A DNA stretch of 64,000 nt from Lytechinus pictus (lineage: Eukaryota > Echinodermata > Echinoidea > Temnopleuroida > Toxopneustidae). This document shows positions 20,286 to 33,935 of the stretch, piece after piece; the first letter of the stretch is position 1; each line of letters starts with the position of its first letter. The DNA is taken from assembly GCF_037042905.1 (NCBI RefSeq), contig NC_087249.1:50250901-50314900 (forward strand). The letters are read 5' to 3'. The translations under genes and the position numbers were made by a program. A model generated the notes under the pieces. It did no database searches and was not told the DNA's origin. It was given only the letters and a program-made list of their open reading frames with translations.

Positions 20286-21347
20286 AGAAGAAAGGTGGAT
20301 GGCATATAACATTATGTTAGTCTATCATAAGCTTGCTAAATCTCCAAAGCTATCGGGAGCTCTGCCCAAGACCCCGTGCAATTGGGGCTCTTCATCTGTA
20401 ACCTTCAAAGGGCTTTATAACGGGCTCCTGTATGGACCCTTCCTGCTTTATGTTGAAGCACTGGCGTGCGGCGGGGGGGGGGGGGGGGGGTGGTTCCACA
20501 GCCAAGGGGGAAACACAGGAGACAACGAAATGAAATGAATGGAAAACAATGAAATATGACATGTCATTTGCTATGATGTCAAAATCTATCACATAATTAC
20601 CATTTCATTTCAAAAGGCCATTTTTCTTTCTTGCTCGCTTCGCTTGCTGGCGATTTTCAAAAACAATTTTTTCCCACATTTGCCCTGGTGTGCCCCCTAA
20701 AAATATTAGGATTATTACGCAACTGCGTTGAATTAATGTGTTGTGTGAAAACTATTTGATTAAAAATAGCGGCCATGTGTAAGGTTTAAAATGGCTATAA
20801 TATCAAGAGGTTTCGGGGGCTCCTCCCCCAGTCCCCACCCGCATAGCACTGTCGTATGGAAAAGTTTGGGCCATGGCCGCCAAAAGTTATACAAAAAAAA
20901 ACAAAAAAAAAACAAGAAAGGAGGAAGGAAAGCAAAGCAAAGGAACAGTTTGAGATATTTTTATCTGATTACGACATAATCTCTCTCAAAGTTAGATTCT
21001 CGTAAAAAGGTGAATTTTTTTCTCGCTTGCTTCGCTCGCACGGGAATTACTGTGCCCCTCCTTTTTTTAGGCCGAAGCATAGAAAATAATCCTGTTCACA
21101 GTGGCGTATAGACGATGAAAAAAAGAGAAAAAAGGAAAAAGGGAGAAGGGTGAAATATGATATTATTTTATGAATATTATGTCAAAATCTATCATAAAAT
21201 TGGATTTTTGTAATTAAAAAATATCAAAAGTTTTGCCTCATTACGCAATCGCCTGTTCATACAATATGACCGGGAAAGTTTTTGTCTCTCTTCTTTTTTT
21301 TGTCTTTCTTCCTCTTTTTGGCGCCCCCATTTGGCCTACCAGGAGGG
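20286..21347. repeat. Fragments of poly-G / 'cagtggcg' type elements
   Basis: Contains GGCGTGCGGC followed by about 18 G, two TTGCTTCGCT(C/T)GC motifs (20640 and 21037) like the core of the hAT-like elements, and CAGTGGCGTATAGACG near 21101. These look like remnants of several hAT-like insertions. No gene. Confidence 0.5.
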
Positions 21348-23956
21348 CCTGGGCCCTAGTCCAGTAGATATGTGAAAAAGATGCTCGAATCTGGCAGAAA
21401 GTGTGAAATTTGGCTTACAGGGGTATTTTTGGGCGCTGATTTCAAAAATTGCCGGCCCCAAGCGATTTGACCATCGGGTCGGCCGCCATTTTGAAATCCA
21501 AGATGGCCGCCATGAAAAATCATTAAATGTCATTTTCTTGAGTTTTACATAGCATGTGACACTGAAATTTGGCATATAGGGGTATTTTGAGACACTGATT
21601 TCAAATATTGCCGGCCCCCAGCAATTTGACCATTTGGTCGGCTGCAAAATGGCCGCCATCTTGAAATCCAAGATGGCCGCCATGATATACTATTGCAATC
21701 ATTTTCTCGAGTTTTATATGAACTGCAGTATTGAAATTTGGCATATAGCCTTAATTTGGGGTGCTGTTTTCAAATATTGCTGGCCCCAAGTGATTTGACC
21801 ATCGGGTCGGCCGCCATTTTGAAATCCAAGATGGCCGCCATGAGAAATCCTTAATGTCATTTTCTTGAGTTTTACATGACGTGTGGCACTGAAATTTGAC
21901 ATATAGGGGAATTTTTAGGCACTGATTTCAAATATTGCCGGCCCTTGCCGATTTGACCATTTGGTTGGCGGCTAAATGGCCGCCATTTTGAAATCCAAGA
22001 TGGCCGCCATGATATATTATTGCAATCATTTTCTTGAGTTTTATATGAACTGTGGTATTGAAATTTGGCATATAGGATCAATTCGGGGTGCTGATTTCAA
22101 ATATTGCCGGTCCCAAGTGATTTGACCATCGGGTCAGCCGCCATTTTGAAATCCAAGATGGCCGCCATGAAAAATCACTAATGTTATTTTCTTGAGTTTT
22201 ACATGGCATGTGACACTGGAATTTGGCATATAGGGGTATTTTGTGGCACTGATTTCAAATATTGCTGGCCCCCAGCAAGTTGACCTTCAGGTCAGCGGCA
22301 AAAACGGCCGCCATCTTGAAATCCAAGATGGCCGCCATGAAATTTTTTTGCAATAATTTTCTCTAGTTTTGTATGAGCTATGGTATTGAAATTTAGCATA
22401 TACAGTGTAGGTGTAGTTTAGGCACTTATTTCAAATAGTCTTACCACTAGGTCAGCCGCCATCTTGAAATCTAAGATGGGCGCCATGAAAATCATTTTCT
22501 TGAATTTTACATGTGCTCTGAACTTTGGCAAATAGAGTACCTATTTTGGGGTTCTGATTTCAAATATTGCCAGCCACAAGTGATCTGACCATCAGTTCAG
22601 CGGCAAGATGGCTGCCATGAAAAACCATATCAAAATAATTTTCTTGGATTTCACATTATATATGACACCAAAATTTGGCATACAGAAGTACGTGGCATTG
22701 ATTTTTGCCGGCCACCAGCAATGTAACCACCGGGTTTCTTCAAAATGAATTAAAAGCAATGATAATTGTCTTGAGTTTTATATGAAATCTGGCCCTGAAA
22801 GTTGTCATATAGGCATATATTTAGGCATTGATTATTTTCAGACCCTTGTTTGGTTGCCATTTTGAAATACAAGATGGCCGCCATGAAAGATGATTTGTTC
22901 AAGTCAAACGTATGGCCTGTAACACTTTGAATTTGGAGAAAAACTTGATCTTTACATCCTTGATAAATGAAAAAACATAATAAATAGATGCTATTTTGAA
23001 TTCCAATATGGTTACCAAGTTTGAATGATTTACAACATTATAATGGTGAGTATAAAAACCCATTGTATTGGTATTGGTAAAACAAATCTAACACAACCAC
23101 ATCTTTGTCCGTTGCAAGGATTATAATACTTTGGCACCCTTAATTGCTGATATAGATGTTACGTAAGTATGAAGCACCATATATGCACAAACCAGCTAGC
23201 TTCTTCTGCAGTTACACATTTGAAGTGGCTTTGGTTGAATAATAACCGTCCGGAACAATCATTTTCTGTTGATGGGCTGTAAATTATTTCTTTGAGTTTT
23301 ATATGATCTGCAGTATTGCACTTTGACATATCGACGGAGTGTGGGGTGCTCATTTCAAATATTGCTGGCCCTCAGCGATCTGATCCCCTGAGTCAGAAGC
23401 AAAATGTCAGCCATCTTGAAATCCAAGATGGCTGCCATGAAAAAAGATCATTGAAAAATATCACTTTATCTAGTATCACGTAACGTATTATTTTTAAATT
23501 TGGCATCTAGGGATATTGAACCCCCCCCCCCCGTAATCTGTCCAATAGATATGCTGCAAAATGACCACCATCTTGAAATCTAGAGAGGATCGACTGTCAT
23601 GAAAATTCATTAAAATCATTTTCTTGGTTTTGAATAATTTGAGGCACTGCATATTAGACATACAGGCAGGTTTTTGGTCTGCTGGTTTTAGAATATTGCT
23701 CCACTCAATGCAATATTTTACTACAAATCGACATGAAGAAAACTGCTCCAGACTTGAAGTACTGATGGTTATATAGTGGTATGATGTTGATGATGATGAA
23801 ATTAGTATTAATGATGGATGATAATAATACATATTATATTGTTCAAAATAGAATTCAGTAACAGAAATGCTCCGAAAATTTATTTTGCCCATATCCTGTA
23901 GATCGTGAGCCCGGCAGCAACTTAGCAGCGCCACATTGGACGTTGCTCTATCCCTT

Positions 23957-24436
23957 ATAAAGCGGAAGTTCACCCTGGAGAAGAGTTTGTTGTAAAAACA
24001 CAAGAAAACATGATATAAAAATGATATTGGTGGATCCATCAAAGATATTAGAATTTTAAGTTGTTGATTTGTGACGTCATATACTGTACGAGCAGCTGCC
24101 CCATTATGTCGTGTGATATAAAATGCATAAATGGTTCATTATGGGTAATTTTTTTTCTTTCTGGAGCGGGTGTGAAATCATTTGTTTGTTGATATACTGA
24201 GAGTTCAATAAAAAAAAAAAATTTCATTTTTTTTAGGGGGCTACATTTAATTGATTTTTTTAATACAAGAAACATGGGGGAACTGCTTGCATCTGACATC
24301 ACAAATACACCAAATGAAATTCCAATAGCTTTTTAAATATTTGATGGAATTTCCTCAAACCTTCAGTATTGTTTTCATTATTTATTCTGTAATTGTTTCA
24401 ATAAACTATTTATCAGGGTGAGCTTCCCCTTTAATT
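23957..24436. mobile_element. MITE family B, copy nested in foldback element 1
   Basis: The left end AAGCGGAAGTTCACCCTG and right end CAGGGTGAGCTTCCCCTTTAA are inverted repeats. It shares TTTGTTGTAAAAA, TGTGACGTCATAT and CAGCTGCCCCATTAT with 28377-28871. It lies at the centre of the foldback, between the arms. Confidence 0.75.
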
Positions 24437-24998
24437 CGTTGACCGCCAAACAGATTAGAAGCAACTCCCCTCTTTTAACATCTTTTGGTCTGACGCTTTC
24501 GGAGCTTGAACTCCCCATTGTGAGGCGAACATGCTCACTTTGTCAGATTGTCGAACACACGATGGTTATCAATTGAATCGTTCCAAAGTAATTCCTGGAG
24601 ATCTGTAAGATTCACTGTCAACCGTCTAGCATATAAATGATTGATAGCAATAATAAATGGATTGCCATCAGTTATACCATACATGAATTTTGATTCGTGC
24701 TATCATATTGTACTTATTTTCCCCCACAATAATCAATATTTAGAACTAAGCTATGTAATCATATCCTTTGTGTCATGATGGGTCATATGGGAATTTAAAA
24801 TGGCAGATAAAGTGTGTTATGTGTTATATGTTCATTATCTATCCATATTTGAAATTAACATACAATACAAGTTGTTGCTTCATTATACTAATTTACAGTG
24901 TCACAGGTAATGAAGAATTCAGGAAAACATTATTTTTTGAAAGATATTTCGTAGTAGCCTCTTAGATTTCAAAGTGGCGGTCATTTTCAGCTGACCCG

Positions 24999-25229
24999 GT
25001 GGATCAATCACTGGGGCAGCAATATTCTAAAATCAGCATGCCAAACCTGCCTGTACGTCTAAAATGCAGTGCCTCAAATTATTTAAAACTCAAGAAAATG
25101 ATTTTAATGAATTTTCATGACAGTCGATCCTCTCTAGATTTCAAGATGGTGGCCATTTTGCAGCATATCTATTGGACAGATTACGGGGGGGGGGGGGGAA
25201 TTTCAATACCCCAAGATGCCAAATTTTGA
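24999..25229. repeat. Inner end of right foldback arm, with poly-G
   Basis: Complement of 23500-23720, including the matching homopolymers (C run at 23521, G run at 25185). A homopolymer mirrored in both arms shows it was part of the repeat unit before the inversion, not a later slip. Confidence 0.7.
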
Positions 25230-27260
25230 AATAATACCTACGTTATAATTATGACAATTGATTTTTTTTAATGATTTTTTTATGGCAGCCATCTTGGATT
25301 TCAAGATGGCTGCCATTTTGCAGATGAGGTATCACGGGCCTAAAACATTTCTCATAGACTCGTGTGTTAAAGAGGCGCTCAAAAAAAAAAAAAAAAATAT
25401 AAGGATGAAATCCGAGAATTGAATGTTTACTACCAGTGGATAGGATATATGTCTGACTTTCCATATCTGACCAGAAAAGGGTAGCTCGACCAGCTCATTT
25501 TAAAAATAAATCGGCATTTATGAAGACTACACCTGACAGGATCAAATTCATCACTTGAAACAGTAAAATGGCAATACTTCTTCCGCCAGTATAAAAATAG
25601 TTCCGAAGTGGTGATATGTCTACCCAATTTGAAAAAAAGGAAGTTCAGTAGGTACCCTGCCTAGAATCAGTGTAAGATTGTCAATCATATTCATTCGTTT
25701 TTGTCAATCAGCAATATCAGAATTAAAAATTGAGAATTAATGGGTTGGCTCGAATGAATATCTTTGGCCTGCCAGTTGTAATTACGCCCGTATAACCCGG
25801 ACTCAAGGGATCAGATAGCTGAGGGTCAGCAATATTTGAAATAAGTTCCCCACACTACTTCTATATGTCAAATTGCAATACCGCAGATCATATAAAACTC
25901 AACGAAATAATTGCAATATTTCTATGGCAGCCAGCTTGTAATTAAAGATAACAGCCATTTTTCCGCCGACCAACTGCCAGATTACTTGGAGCCAGCAATT
26001 TTTTAAATGAACTCACCCAGATTCCGATATATTTCAGTGGCACATATTATGTAAAATTCAAGAAAATGAGTTCAATGATTTTTCATGGTGGCCATCTTGG
26101 ATTTTAAATGGCGGCCATCTTGGATTTCAAATGGCGGCTGACCTGATGATCAAATCGCTTGAGGCAGGCAATATTTGAAATCAGCGCCCAAAATTATGCC
26201 TATGTACAAAATTTCAATACCGCAGTTCATGTAAAACTCAAGAAACTGACATTTAATGATTTTTCATGGCGGCCATCTTGGACTTCAAGATGGCGGCCAT
26301 TTTGCAGCCGACCAAAGGGTCAAATTGCTGGGGGCTGGCAATATTTGAAATCAGTGCCTAAAAATACCCCAATATACCAAATTTCAGTGTCACATGTCAT
26401 GTAAAACTCAAGAAAATGACATTAATGATTTCTCATGGCGGCCATCTTGGATTTCAAAATGGCGGCCGACCCGATGGTCAAATCACTTGGGGCCAGCAAT
26501 ATTTGAAAACAGCACCCCAAATTAAGCCTTTATGCCAAATTTCAATACTGCAGTTCATATAAAACTCGAGAAAATGATTGCAATAGTATATCATGTCGGC
26601 CATCTTGGATTTCAAGATGGCGGCCATTTTGCAGCCGACCAAATGATCAAATTGCTGGGGGCCGGCAAATATTTGAAATCAGTGTCTCAAAATACCCCTA
26701 TATGCCAAATTTCAATGTCACATGTCATGTTAAACTCAAGAAAATGACATTAATGATTTCTCATGGCGGCCATCTTGGATTTCAAAATGGCGGCCGACCC
26801 GATGGTCAAATCACTTGGGGCCAGCAATATTTGAAAACAGCACCCCAAATTAAGCCTTTATGCCAAATTTCAATACTGCAGTTCATATAAAACTCGAGGA
26901 AATGATTGCAATAGTATATCATGGCGGCCATCTTGGATTTCAAGATGGCGGCCATTTTGCAGCCGACCAAATGGTCAAATTGCTGGGGGCCGGCAATATT
27001 TGAAATCAGTGTCTCAAAATACCCCTATATGCCAAATTTCAATGTCACATGCCGTGTAAAACTCAAGAAAATGACATTTAATGATTTTTCATGGCGGCCA
27101 TCTTGGATTTCAAAATGGCGGCCGACCCGATGGTCAAATCGCTTGGGGCCGGCAATTTTTGAAATCAGCGCCCAAAAATACCCCTGTATACCAAATTTCA
27201 CACTTTCTGCCAGATTCGAGCATCTTGGCCATTTTTTGTCACATAACCGCTCCACTACCC

Positions 27261-28376
27261 CCCAGAATACGCGGATGCTGAATAGTGCTTTTTTTTGGCA
27301 AGACCATGCCCATGCATGAGCACTGACATGCGTGCATGTGTGCTGTAAGTTGCTGTCTGTGCTGTATTTTTTTTAATCGATATATGTGAAACTTTAAGAA
27401 TTGTGATGTTCCTAAGTCGGATGTGGTGATTGTATTAATAAAAAAGGCGTCTTTTCTGTATATATTAATTGTATAAAGAAGATCAAAAGGGATAAAGGAA
27501 TTCGGAATCATCTTCTTGCTTTTGTCGGGGTATGCATGCGCTTAATAAAATGGGATGAACCTAACGGAGCATCCGTTTTTTTCAAGAGATGGTGGTAATC
27601 AAAGAAATTATAAACCGGGGAAGTGTTCAAATTGCACCCCTTCCTACTTTTGAAGCTGGTTATCAGTTTTTCATTTTCACACCAAGGCCGTATAGCCAGG
27701 AATTATTATGTGTGTGTGTGTGGGGGGGGGGTAATGAATTAGAAATAAGTTAACCTTTTTCCGATACATATTTCAGTTGGACTAGACTCATTGTGGACGG
27801 GGGGGGGGGGGTCATTTGAAACCCTGTAACTTTCCATCCATCAAGCTAAATTTAACGACTTCCTTCTTTTTGTTCTTCTTTCTATTTTTTTTTTTGGGGG
27901 GGGGGGGGTGAGCGGTTGGTTCTGCGGAATTTAGGTACCCCCCATTTACCACTTTTCCAATACTTAAGAACCTTACTGAAAATAAAAAGAAAAGATTATA
28001 ATACATCAAAAAACATAAATCAAACAATTTTTATGTCAAATCTAAAACGTGTCAAATAAAACAAACTAAAAATCATATTCTTCGCACATTAAGCCTGCCT
28101 GTTTAGGGTATACGAATTCATGAAATGGAATAGTGACATGCACTGTGGGGGGGGGGGGGGGTTTACCAAAAGGTTAAAATTTGCCTTATTATTTTTTGTT
28201 TGCTTCCTATAGGTCTTAAGGTCTTTGGGAAATTGGTCAATCTATAAATGGAGAATTCCTTCCAGGTTGATATGCTCATTACTTTCCGTATCAAAATAAA
28301 CTAGGTCATATTGCTTTAGGTCCGTGATGAGTGATCCCCGTTCATCCAAAAAAGATTCATCAATTGGCCTTACAAC
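27261..28376. repeat. Unassigned repeats with poly-G tracts
   Basis: G runs at 27722, 27801, 27897 and 28147 separate short AT-rich pieces. GTGACATGCACT(G/T)T followed by a G run and TTTACCAAAA occurs at 28132 and again at 46224, so this is a dispersed family. No gene was found. Confidence 0.5.
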
Positions 28377-28871
28377 TTAAAGGGGAAGTTCACCAAGACA
28401 AAAAGTTTATTGTAAAAAATAGCAGGGTGAGAAAAAATAATAAAAAATATTGCCGAAGGCTTGAGAAAAATCCATAAAAGAATTAAAAAGGTTATTAGAA
28501 TTTTAATTATTTGATATGTGACGTCATATGCGAGCAGCATTGCGACATAGCAAATGGTAAAAAATCAATGAAATCTCATTTTCTCAGAAAATTGAAAATG
28601 GTCTAATTGTACCTTTTGTATATCAATAGACAAATCATTTTCACACCCGATCATGAACAGAAAACAAAAATAAGTCATAAGGAACCAACAAAAATGAAAT
28701 TAATACATTTTATATCACATAATATATGGGGCAGCTGCCCGTTTATGACGTCACAAAGCAAAAAATTAAAATTCTATTAACTTTCCTAATCTTTAACGGA
28801 TTTTTCTCAAACCTTCACCAATATTTTTTATCATTTTGTCTGCTTTTTTTCAGGGTGAACTTCCCCTTTAA
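28377..28871. mobile_element. MITE family B, best copy
   Basis: The ends are TTAAAGGGGAAGTTCACC and its exact complement. TTAA at both ends could be the target site, as in piggyBac-type elements. Internally it is partly palindromic, with TGTGACGTCATA near 28517 and TTATGACGTCACA near 28742. No ORF. Confidence 0.85.
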
Positions 28872-29654
28872 GTCGCGGTATCATCCAGCTTACAAAGTGC
28901 GATGCAGAATAGGGTATGGTATGGAAAGACTACACCCACCAGCCGCGAGCCCAGTACAGCTCGACAGAACGTAGTCTTTGTCATCCCCCGATCAGCCCTC
29001 TTTTTGTTGCCGTGCAATGGTGAAAACGACATGAAAGAAGTGTATTTACGTCCCTGGAGCATTGTCAAAAAGCTACGGTTATTATGGTTTTATTGTCCAC
29101 TATCACGAGTGACGTCATTATATTTGGGGAAAAGGTCGATGCACTATAATGTTGGTCGATGCGATCTATTATGGAATCAATTTTAAGAGATTATACCATG
29201 CACCTATATATCATATATAACGAAGAAAGTCGCATTTAGTCTGATATGACAATCAATAACTGCCTCTCTCTCTCTTCCTCTCACAGCACTATTATTTATA
29301 TCAATCATTTCCTAAATTTACATCTTATGTTTATGTTTTTTTTTCTTTGCGGGGGGGGGGGGCTAGCGTAAGGATAATCTTTACATTATGAACATGGACT
29401 TCGGATCTCAAATATTCAAATAGAATGATTTAGATGATGTGTTTTCGCTGACTCCAATCTTCGGTTATTTTGTTCTGTTGATTTAATCACCCTTGTAGTT
29501 TTTACTAAAATCACCAAAGAAAGAAGCACCATAGCCTCTGGATGTGGTCTAAACTATAAAGTAAATATTACTTTTATTTCGTTTAAAGAATATTTGCGTG
29601 AAGATGTCTGTAATGTCTGTGTATTGCTGGAAATGAAACGCATTTGTGTATCAT
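28872..29654. other. No gene recognised
   Basis: Holds a 94-codon frame at 28902-29186 with no domain, a CT repeat at 29264-29282 and a G run at 29350. I see no supported feature otherwise. Confidence 0.4.
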
Positions 29655-29722
29655 AATCCATAGGCGGATCCAGGGGGGGGGGCGAGGGGTCCGCCCCCTC
29701 CCAATATTGGCGGACCCCCCCC

Positions 29723-29759
<37 letters not shown>

Positions 29760-29850
29760 GGGAGAAAGAAAAAAAGGAGGGAAAAAGAGGATTAAAAAAA
29801 AGAAGAGGAGGAAGACGAGTGAACAAAATAAGATGAGGGGAAGACTTGGA
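29655..29850. repeat. Short transposon end: GGCGGATCC palindrome plus poly-A
   Basis: AGGCGGATCCAGGGGGGGG faces GGCGGACCCCCCCCC across about 40 bases; about 34 A and a purine-rich stretch follow. It resembles the ends of the CAGTGGCGGATCC-type elements in this window. Confidence 0.55.
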
Positions 29851-29999
29851 AAATAATTTTTTTTAAATCTTTCATGTCACTATATAAATTTAGTCGCTCC
29901 CACTGCCTGCTAGGTGATATCTTACATATCTTGCTCAGTATATGGATCTTAACATATCAAGTCAATGTGCAAAACATATTTCACCTCGGAAATCGAAAA

Positions 30000-30035
30000 A
30001 TTGTATCTCCCCTCTCTCTCTCTCTCTCTCTCTGT
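30000..30035. repeat. CT microsatellite
   Basis: Uninterrupted CT repeat of about 11 units. Confidence 0.9.
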
Positions 30036-30497
30036 GTCTATCCCTTCCTCCCTCTCATTCTAGTGCAATCGACTTGCTATTCGAATGATGACGTTAAATT
30101 GATCATGATCCCAAGAATATACCGGATGGAAGTCATAGTATAAAATCACTTCCTAATGACATTTAAGTTGTTAGTTTGCCTGATTTATTGATAAAGAGCG
30201 TTGCACTTTTGATGAATCTACGCTGATCAATCTTTTTTAAGGACCCTATCTAGGTAAAGAGTGTTATCACTCTCAATACGATACTAATTCTCGTTCATTT
30301 AATTTGAGAACGGTTTCAGAATATTGGGACACGACTGTCTCATCTTGAGCATGTTGAGTGGGAATTATCTAATGTATAAGGTCGAGTTTAGCAGTTAAGA
30401 CCTACCTATAAGAGCGACTTTAAAAATATACTTTCGTGTCCAGCGTCAAGGGTTAATAATAGGGAGAGAGGCAGAGTTCTATAACAATTTTCATAAA

Positions 30498-31066
30498 TTA
30501 TCATTGTGGACCTAACCCCTTTTGCAAGCAAACTGAAATGAATCCAATCTCTTTTGAATATAAAAGTGATTTTTCTTTGCCACTTTTATTCACATTTCAA
30601 TTTTCATCAGAGCGACTGAAAATTTATAGGTTTTGAGACAGAAAACAATAAAAATTATGAAAAATTGACCTAATCCATTTTGACAAATGTGCTCTTCAGT
30701 AGAGTTTGGTTGCAAAAGGGGTTATGTCCACTCTAAGAAAATCATTTTTTTTATTCTACCATATTGCAATATTCTTATGCGAAACTAATTTTTTTATGAT
30801 ACCATACCATGTGAACATAAAATTGGGTATAAAAGAAATCTACCTGTCTTCATATTTTTTAAAGATATTCTTTTCCAAAAAAATCTTTGTGGACCTTACC
30901 CCTTTTGAAAAAAAAGTGATTTTCTTTGTCATTTTTGTTCACTTTTTAATGGAAATTTCAACTTTTCTTTGGTATCATTGAGCTACTAAAAATCTATATA
31001 CAATTTGAGACCAAAAGCCAAATTTGATGAAAAATGGACCTAACCCCTTTTGCAACCGAGCTCTTC
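30498..31066. repeat. Inverted/tandem repeat element (GGACCTAACCCCTTTTGCAA)
   Basis: The motif GGACCTAACCCCTTTTGCAA occurs at 30509, inverted at 30708-30730 (GCAAAAGGGGTTATGTCCAC), and direct again at 30891 and 31035. Each is linked to a TTTTCTTTG.CA(C)TTTT segment and an A(C)TGAAAAT(C)TATA segment. The right end CCGAGCTCTTC mirrors GCTCTTCAGTAGAG at 30691. A small palindromic transposon with internal duplications is likely. Confidence 0.65.
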
Positions 31067-32330
31067 ATATATAAAAACTCAATTCGACTTATTATTTTTG
31101 TACGAATTTAATAATAGTACTGCTGCAGTCTAATATATCTTGTACTTGCTATATATTTTACTTTGTCATGCTTTGATTTATGTTTATTATTATTCTTTAA
31201 ATGTGAAATGATTGAAATCAAATGTAATCTTACTGCAATAAGTAAAAGTGCGAGACAGTTTCTTAGTATTAGACTGCAAGTTTTTGATCGCCGTATGCGC
31301 ACACTGTGACGGTCAAACACTGATAAAAATATGTTGATATCCATCTGTATTGGAAATCATCTCACTATTATTATATATATCACTCATCATCTTGCAATAA
31401 AACCCCGTATAGACTTGAGTCTGTCAAAAATTTTCGTTAAAAAATCTTTTTACTTCTTAATTTCTATATGCGCCTTGAGCACTCTACAGAGTAGAATTGG
31501 CGCTTTATAGTCACGCATATTACTATTATTATCGTTATTATTATTTTAATCATTATTATTATAATAATAATAATTATTATCATTATCATTATTATTATTA
31601 TGAACAGGGCTGCATAGAGTAACATCTTTCGTTTCAAAGAGCAGTGGAAAACAAGCCATTAAGATCTCCGGTAAAGCGAATTCATCAAATTCATTTGATC
31701 GAAGTGTCGTGTCTTTTAATACAAAGAGCGTCAAAACATCCTATATGGTGATCTTCAAACAAGATGGATGTTCATTCTCGCCAACGTTCGAAAGCGAAAC
31801 TGAAAACCCAATACGTCTGTCCGCCCTTTCAAACGGTAAAAAAAAATCATAATTTGAATGATGATTCCAGTGAAAAATAAGGCTAATGACGAATTTTTAA
31901 GCACGTGTGAAACCAAACTAGAATCACGAATGCTAATCACAATCACGACTTCAAATTCTACTCCGGAGTTGTATTCCAGTTTAGTTTCACTCAAATTACG
32001 GTACGAATTTTCCGTATGAAAGGTCCAATGATTCTAAAGACGAACTGCAATCATCATTGCAATGATGATTCAAGATTCACGTGTGAAAAGGCCCAATATG
32101 CCGTTAACCAAGGGCAAGAATACCCTCTTTCAAAGGCTGAATTGATAAAAACAATAGATAATCAAGTCATAAACTGTCAGTGATTGACAACTTTTCACCC
32201 GTGTCAAAGTTTCAGGAAAAGGTATCCACTGTGCAGCAAACTCCATATATAGGCGCCCCATTTCCGCTGGCGGCGACGGTGCGCCGTCAACATTTAAATC
32301 TGAACAAAGGTTTAGTTTGTGAAATATCAT
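31067..32330. other. Repeat-poor stretch with a SINE 3' end
   Basis: GCGCCTTGAGCACTCTACAG and an ATT-repeat tail (31470-31610) look like the 3' end of the tRNA-derived SINE family. The rest is AT-rich with no convincing exon. Confidence 0.5.
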
Positions 32331-33250
32331 AACTTAGAAAGAACATAGACCTATTTCATGAAACCTGGACATAAGGGGAAATCAATGGTCATCCTGCATG
32401 AGTTTCCAGTCATGATCAAGGTCAAAGGTCGATGAACTTTGACCATGTTGTGGTTTAATTATGATTTTGAATTTCAAGATAATATTACATTGAAAACATA
32501 GGTTCCTATTATATTAATTTTTATCGGATATAAAATATGTATCAATAAAATCTCGGGTCCCTAAGTCAATACACTGATATCAACCTTCAAAATTACTTAT
32601 TAAGGTTAACATATTGAATTTTCAAGATAGTACTTCTGTATTATATTAAAATTTGATATGATGAATAACAGACATCAGAAATTAAAGACATGTAGGCCTA
32701 AGTATAATTTCAAATTACTGGGAGGAGGTCAAAGGTTATTTCACATAAATTAACTTGGATATGAAATGATATTTGTTTTATTGTTTTTTAATTAAAATTG
32801 AATAAAACATTTGAAATTGAAATATGATATGAAAATTGTATGAAAAGAATAACAAGTTTCTCAGTCAAGATCAAAGGCCAACAAACTCAGTATTTTAATA
32901 TCAAATGATATTTTTGTTCCTTTCTTTGTACAAAATTAATCGTCATTACTAATGCTATATTGAATAGCATAATGCCGGCTAGACTGCCAGAGGCGTTGGA
33001 TTTGTCATGACAAGTAATGATTTTACAAAGTCGGTCGCAAACAGAAAAGAAGAAGAAAAACAAAACAAAACAATGAGAAGTTTGAAAGAAAACCAGTTTA
33101 AAAAAATGCACCAAATTGACTGATCTTATCATTTTTGGGGAAAAGGGGGGGGGTATTAGCTACTTTAGTCAGTAATGATATGCAAACATTTTTTAAAGCA
33201 AATTAAAATCAACTGAGGCTTATTTTTTTCTGGGACATATTTTTGAGATA
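32331..33250. repeat. Degenerate TGACC repeat unit and AT-rich sequence
   Basis: A single decayed inverted unit of the TGACC family is at 32340-32450 (TCAAGGTCAAAGGTCGATGAA). The remainder is AT-rich, ending with a G run at 33147. No gene. Confidence 0.5.
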
Positions 33251-33264
33251 GTGCAAAGGCGGGT

Positions 33265-33440
33265 ACACTGTAAAACTGGGGTGCTAAAACTGACAGTTGG
33301 GTGTTCCTAGAGGGCCGTATTATGTGGTGTTCAAATTACACCCTAAAGATTGAACATAACACCGAAGAGTGTAAAAGTAAGAACCAAATGTGTTGTAATG
33401 ACACTCAATTGAACTAAAATGAATGGTGAACACCAATCAA
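33265..33440. repeat. Fragment with CACTGTAAAA end
   Basis: ACACTGTAAAACTGGGGTG is a transposon-like end, followed by repeated GTGTT/AACAC motifs. The other end was not found, so it is a fragment. Confidence 0.4.
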
Positions 33441-33591
33441 CATCACAGCGTTTTATATACATCCCTTATTTAATCAAAGGAAACCAACATACAAGGAGAA
33501 AATCCATCTTATCAGAAAGAATAAAATAAATGGAGCAATCTAAATTTTTAAAATCAAAACAGTTATAGGATAAGTTAGTTATGGAAATCTA

Positions 33592-33935
33592 AAGTCTCGT
33601 TGTACTCTCTGTGGGATCCTCAAATTGGCAAACACTCTTCAAAATGGTTGATTTGTCATGTTTGTGGTCAACTCCCCGTAAGTTTTGTACACAAATTTTC
33701 AGATTTTCCCCTTTATTTTACATATTTCACATTATCTCCTCCTGACCTTGACATATGTGGTGTGAATTATATTTTCCCATGACATATGTTATGTTCAGAA
33801 GGTGGCAAGATGGAATTTGAAAGATAATGGGGAAAATCTGAAAATCGGTGTACAGAACAAATGGAGAGTTGCCAAAAAAATCTGCGATCCTGAAGCATGG
33901 TGGCCAATTTGAGGATCCCATAGAAAGTACAAGAC
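33592..33935. mobile_element. Palindromic MITE
   Basis: TGGGATCCTCAAATTGGC at 33611 is repeated inverted at 33901-33920, and TTTTCAGATTTTCCCC (33696) inverted at 33828-33845. The arms are about 150 bp of moderately diverged sequence; there is no ORF. Confidence 0.8.

Larger units (their letters stand above)
21348..27260. mobile_element. 5.9 kb foldback element 1 with monomer-built arms
   Basis: The left arm (21348-about 23700) and right arm (about 24990-27260) are inverted copies. The outer ends match: GATGCTCGAATCTGGCAGAA at 21381 and its complement near 27210. Each arm is a tandem array of roughly 150-170 bp units containing AAATTTGGCATATAGG, CTGATTTCAAATATTGCCGG, CAAGATGGC(C/G)GCCAT and TTTTCTTGAGTTTTA. 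Units decay towards the centre; a homologous pair (GTCGATCCTCTCTAGATTTC and its complement) is still recognisable at about 23590 and 25125. No transposase is visible. This matches foldback-type transposons in architecture; the superfamily is not known. Confidence 0.85.
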
